Positions 6,393 to 8,331 of a DNA stretch of 8,331 nt are shown in pieces. The position numbers and the translations under genes were made by a program. Where the stretch lies: the NCBI GenBank assembly GCA_019136325.1, contig JAGVUJ010000367.1:1-8331 (forward strand), given 5' to 3'. The notes beneath the pieces were generated by a model. That model was given only the letters and a program-made list of their open reading frames with translations, was not told the DNA's origin and ran no database searches. Numbering within the stretch: the first letter of the stretch is position 1; each line of letters begins with the position of its first letter. The DNA comes from Deltaproteobacteria bacterium. GTDB lineage: Bacteria; Desulfobacterota; Syntrophia; Syntrophales; Smithellaceae.

Positions 6393-6424
6393 AAAAGAGG
6401 CTAGGATTACTCTTAGCCTCTTTT
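6393..6424. terminator. Two-way Rho-independent terminator for atpC and the M16C protease transcript
   Basis: A 14-bp stem (AAAAGAGGCTAGGA at 6393-6406 against 6411-6424, one G-U pair) closes a TTAC tetraloop. The eight A residues at 6389-6396 give a U tract on the minus strand, placing the end of the ATP synthase operon 29 bp past the atpC stop. A shorter T run (6421-6424) followed by AT-rich sequence lets it also act on the plus strand. Confidence 0.9.
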
Positions 6425-6453
6425 ATTAATTATTAATTTTAAAATCGATTAAA

Positions 6454-6861
6454 TTATTGTTTCTCGGCAACGCTGATGCGCGATATGGCCCTTGCCAGTG
6501 CGGCACGCATTATTTCGTAATCGACATCTTCTTTGGTCAACTGACCCAAACGGGATTCGGCATTATCTTTTGCCTTAAGGGCTCTTTCTTTATCAATCTG
6601 GTCTGATTTTTCAGCTGTTTCAATTAAAACAGTGACCTTGCTCCCCGTTACTTCCACATAACCGGTATTCACCGCATAAAAAGTTTTTTTACCTTCTCTG
6701 ACAAAATTCATCTCACCGATTTCCACGGAAGTTAAAAAAGCTTCATGACCGCGCAATACGCCGAATTCACCTTCCGTTCCCGGAAGGGTAATTTCTTCGA
6801 TATTACCGGAAAAAACCAGTTTTTCCGGTGTTACAATTTCAAGCATTAATTCGTCTGCCAT
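6454..6861 (-). CDS. atpC: F1Fo ATP synthase epsilon subunit
   Basis: Epsilon is part of the rotating central stalk of F1 with gamma. It couples the Fo ring to the catalytic head and can inhibit ATP hydrolysis through its C-terminal helices. The 135-residue length is typical. The N-terminal beta-sandwich (about 1-85) contains the family signature [20 protein letters not shown] at 26-45 and VNTGYVEV at 64-71. The C-terminal helical hairpin (about 88-132) is complete, so the regulatory domain is not truncated. It starts 21 bp after the atpD stop, with GGAG 7 nt before the ATG, and is translated from the same operon mRNA. It is the last gene of the operon, followed 29 bp later by a terminator. 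Confidence 0.97.
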   Translation of the reverse strand: MADELMLEIVTPEKLVFSGNIEEITLPGTEGEFGVLRGHEAFLTSVEIGEMNFVREGKKTFYAVNTGYVEVTGSKVTVLIETAEKSDQIDKERALKAKDNAESRLGQLTKEDVDYEIMRAALARAISRISVAEKQ

Positions 6862-6864
6862 TTA

Positions 6865-6872
6865 CCTTCTCC
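6865..6872 (-). promoter_or_regulatory. Ribosome binding site of atpC
   Basis: Minus-strand GGAGAAGG lies within the 21-bp atpD-atpC gap. Its GGAG part is 7 nt from the ATG, which fits independent ribosome loading inside the operon. Confidence 0.75.
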
Positions 6873-6882
6873 AACAATATTA

Positions 6883-8319
<1,437 letters not shown>

Positions 8320-8331
8320 TTATTTTACATG

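Larger units (their letters stand above)
6079..6453. other. Hairpin-rich non-coding region between the M16C protease and atpC
   Basis: These 375 bp contain no credible gene. They hold a run of inverted repeats at 6118-6138, 6142-6165, 6178-6209, 6223-6248, 6261-6292, 6301-6312, 6319-6342 and 6344-6371, then a two-way terminator at 6393-6424. Most of the hairpin apexes share a core close to RCTMCGY. The series is bracketed by the 9-bp direct repeat AGGCTCATT (6108-6116 and 6380-6388). As the only evident terminator for the protease gene is the last hairpin, the whole series would form a structured 3' untranslated region of about 345 nt on that mRNA. It could instead be the remnant of a small mobile repeat. 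Confidence 0.75.

Noticed and set aside
6079..6453. CRISPR array or integron attC sites in the hairpin series
   Set aside because: There are no direct repeats of uniform length with spacers, stems are unrelated, and no cas or integrase gene is nearby. The shared part is only the loop core.

Overview
The window looks like ordinary chromosomal DNA from a Gram-negative bacterium, most likely a deltaproteobacterium (Desulfobacterota). My best guess is a relative of the syntrophic Syntrophus/Smithella group. This is an impression from AtpD/AtpC sequence style, the Lys/Ala-rich basic protein and moderate base composition. I could not test it with a search. Start sites carry clear AAGGAG/GGAGG-type ribosome binding sites, and one gene begins with TTG.

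Layout from left to right: (1) the 3' part of a tRNA-Glu(UUC) gene, cut by the window edge, followed by a strong two-way terminator; (2) a minus-strand gene for a small, very basic Lys/Ala/Glu-rich protein with a 15-residue C-terminal repeat, converging on the tRNA; (3) a minus-strand RumA/RlmD-type 23S rRNA m5U methyltransferase with TRAM domain and Fe-S cysteines; (4) a 256-bp divergent intergenic region; (5) a plus-strand pair made of a zinc-ribbon rhomboid intramembrane protease and a 993-residue M16C (PreP/Cym1-like) zinc metalloprotease; (6) a 375-bp non-coding region rich in inverted repeats, ending in a two-way terminator; (7) the distal end of the F1Fo ATP synthase operon on the minus strand, atpD then atpC, with the rest of the operon beyond the right edge.

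The protein-coding part is mostly housekeeping: translation (tRNA, rRNA methylation), energy (ATP synthase) and proteolysis (rhomboid, M16C). The most unusual stretch is the non-coding region between the M16C protease and atpC. It holds a series of hairpins whose stems differ but whose apical loops share a short core close to RCTMCGY, plus a perfect 26-bp palindrome at the centre. The series is bracketed by a 9-bp direct repeat. It would lie in the 3' untranslated region of the protease mRNA. I found no CRISPR array, transposase, prophage gene or recognisable defence system.
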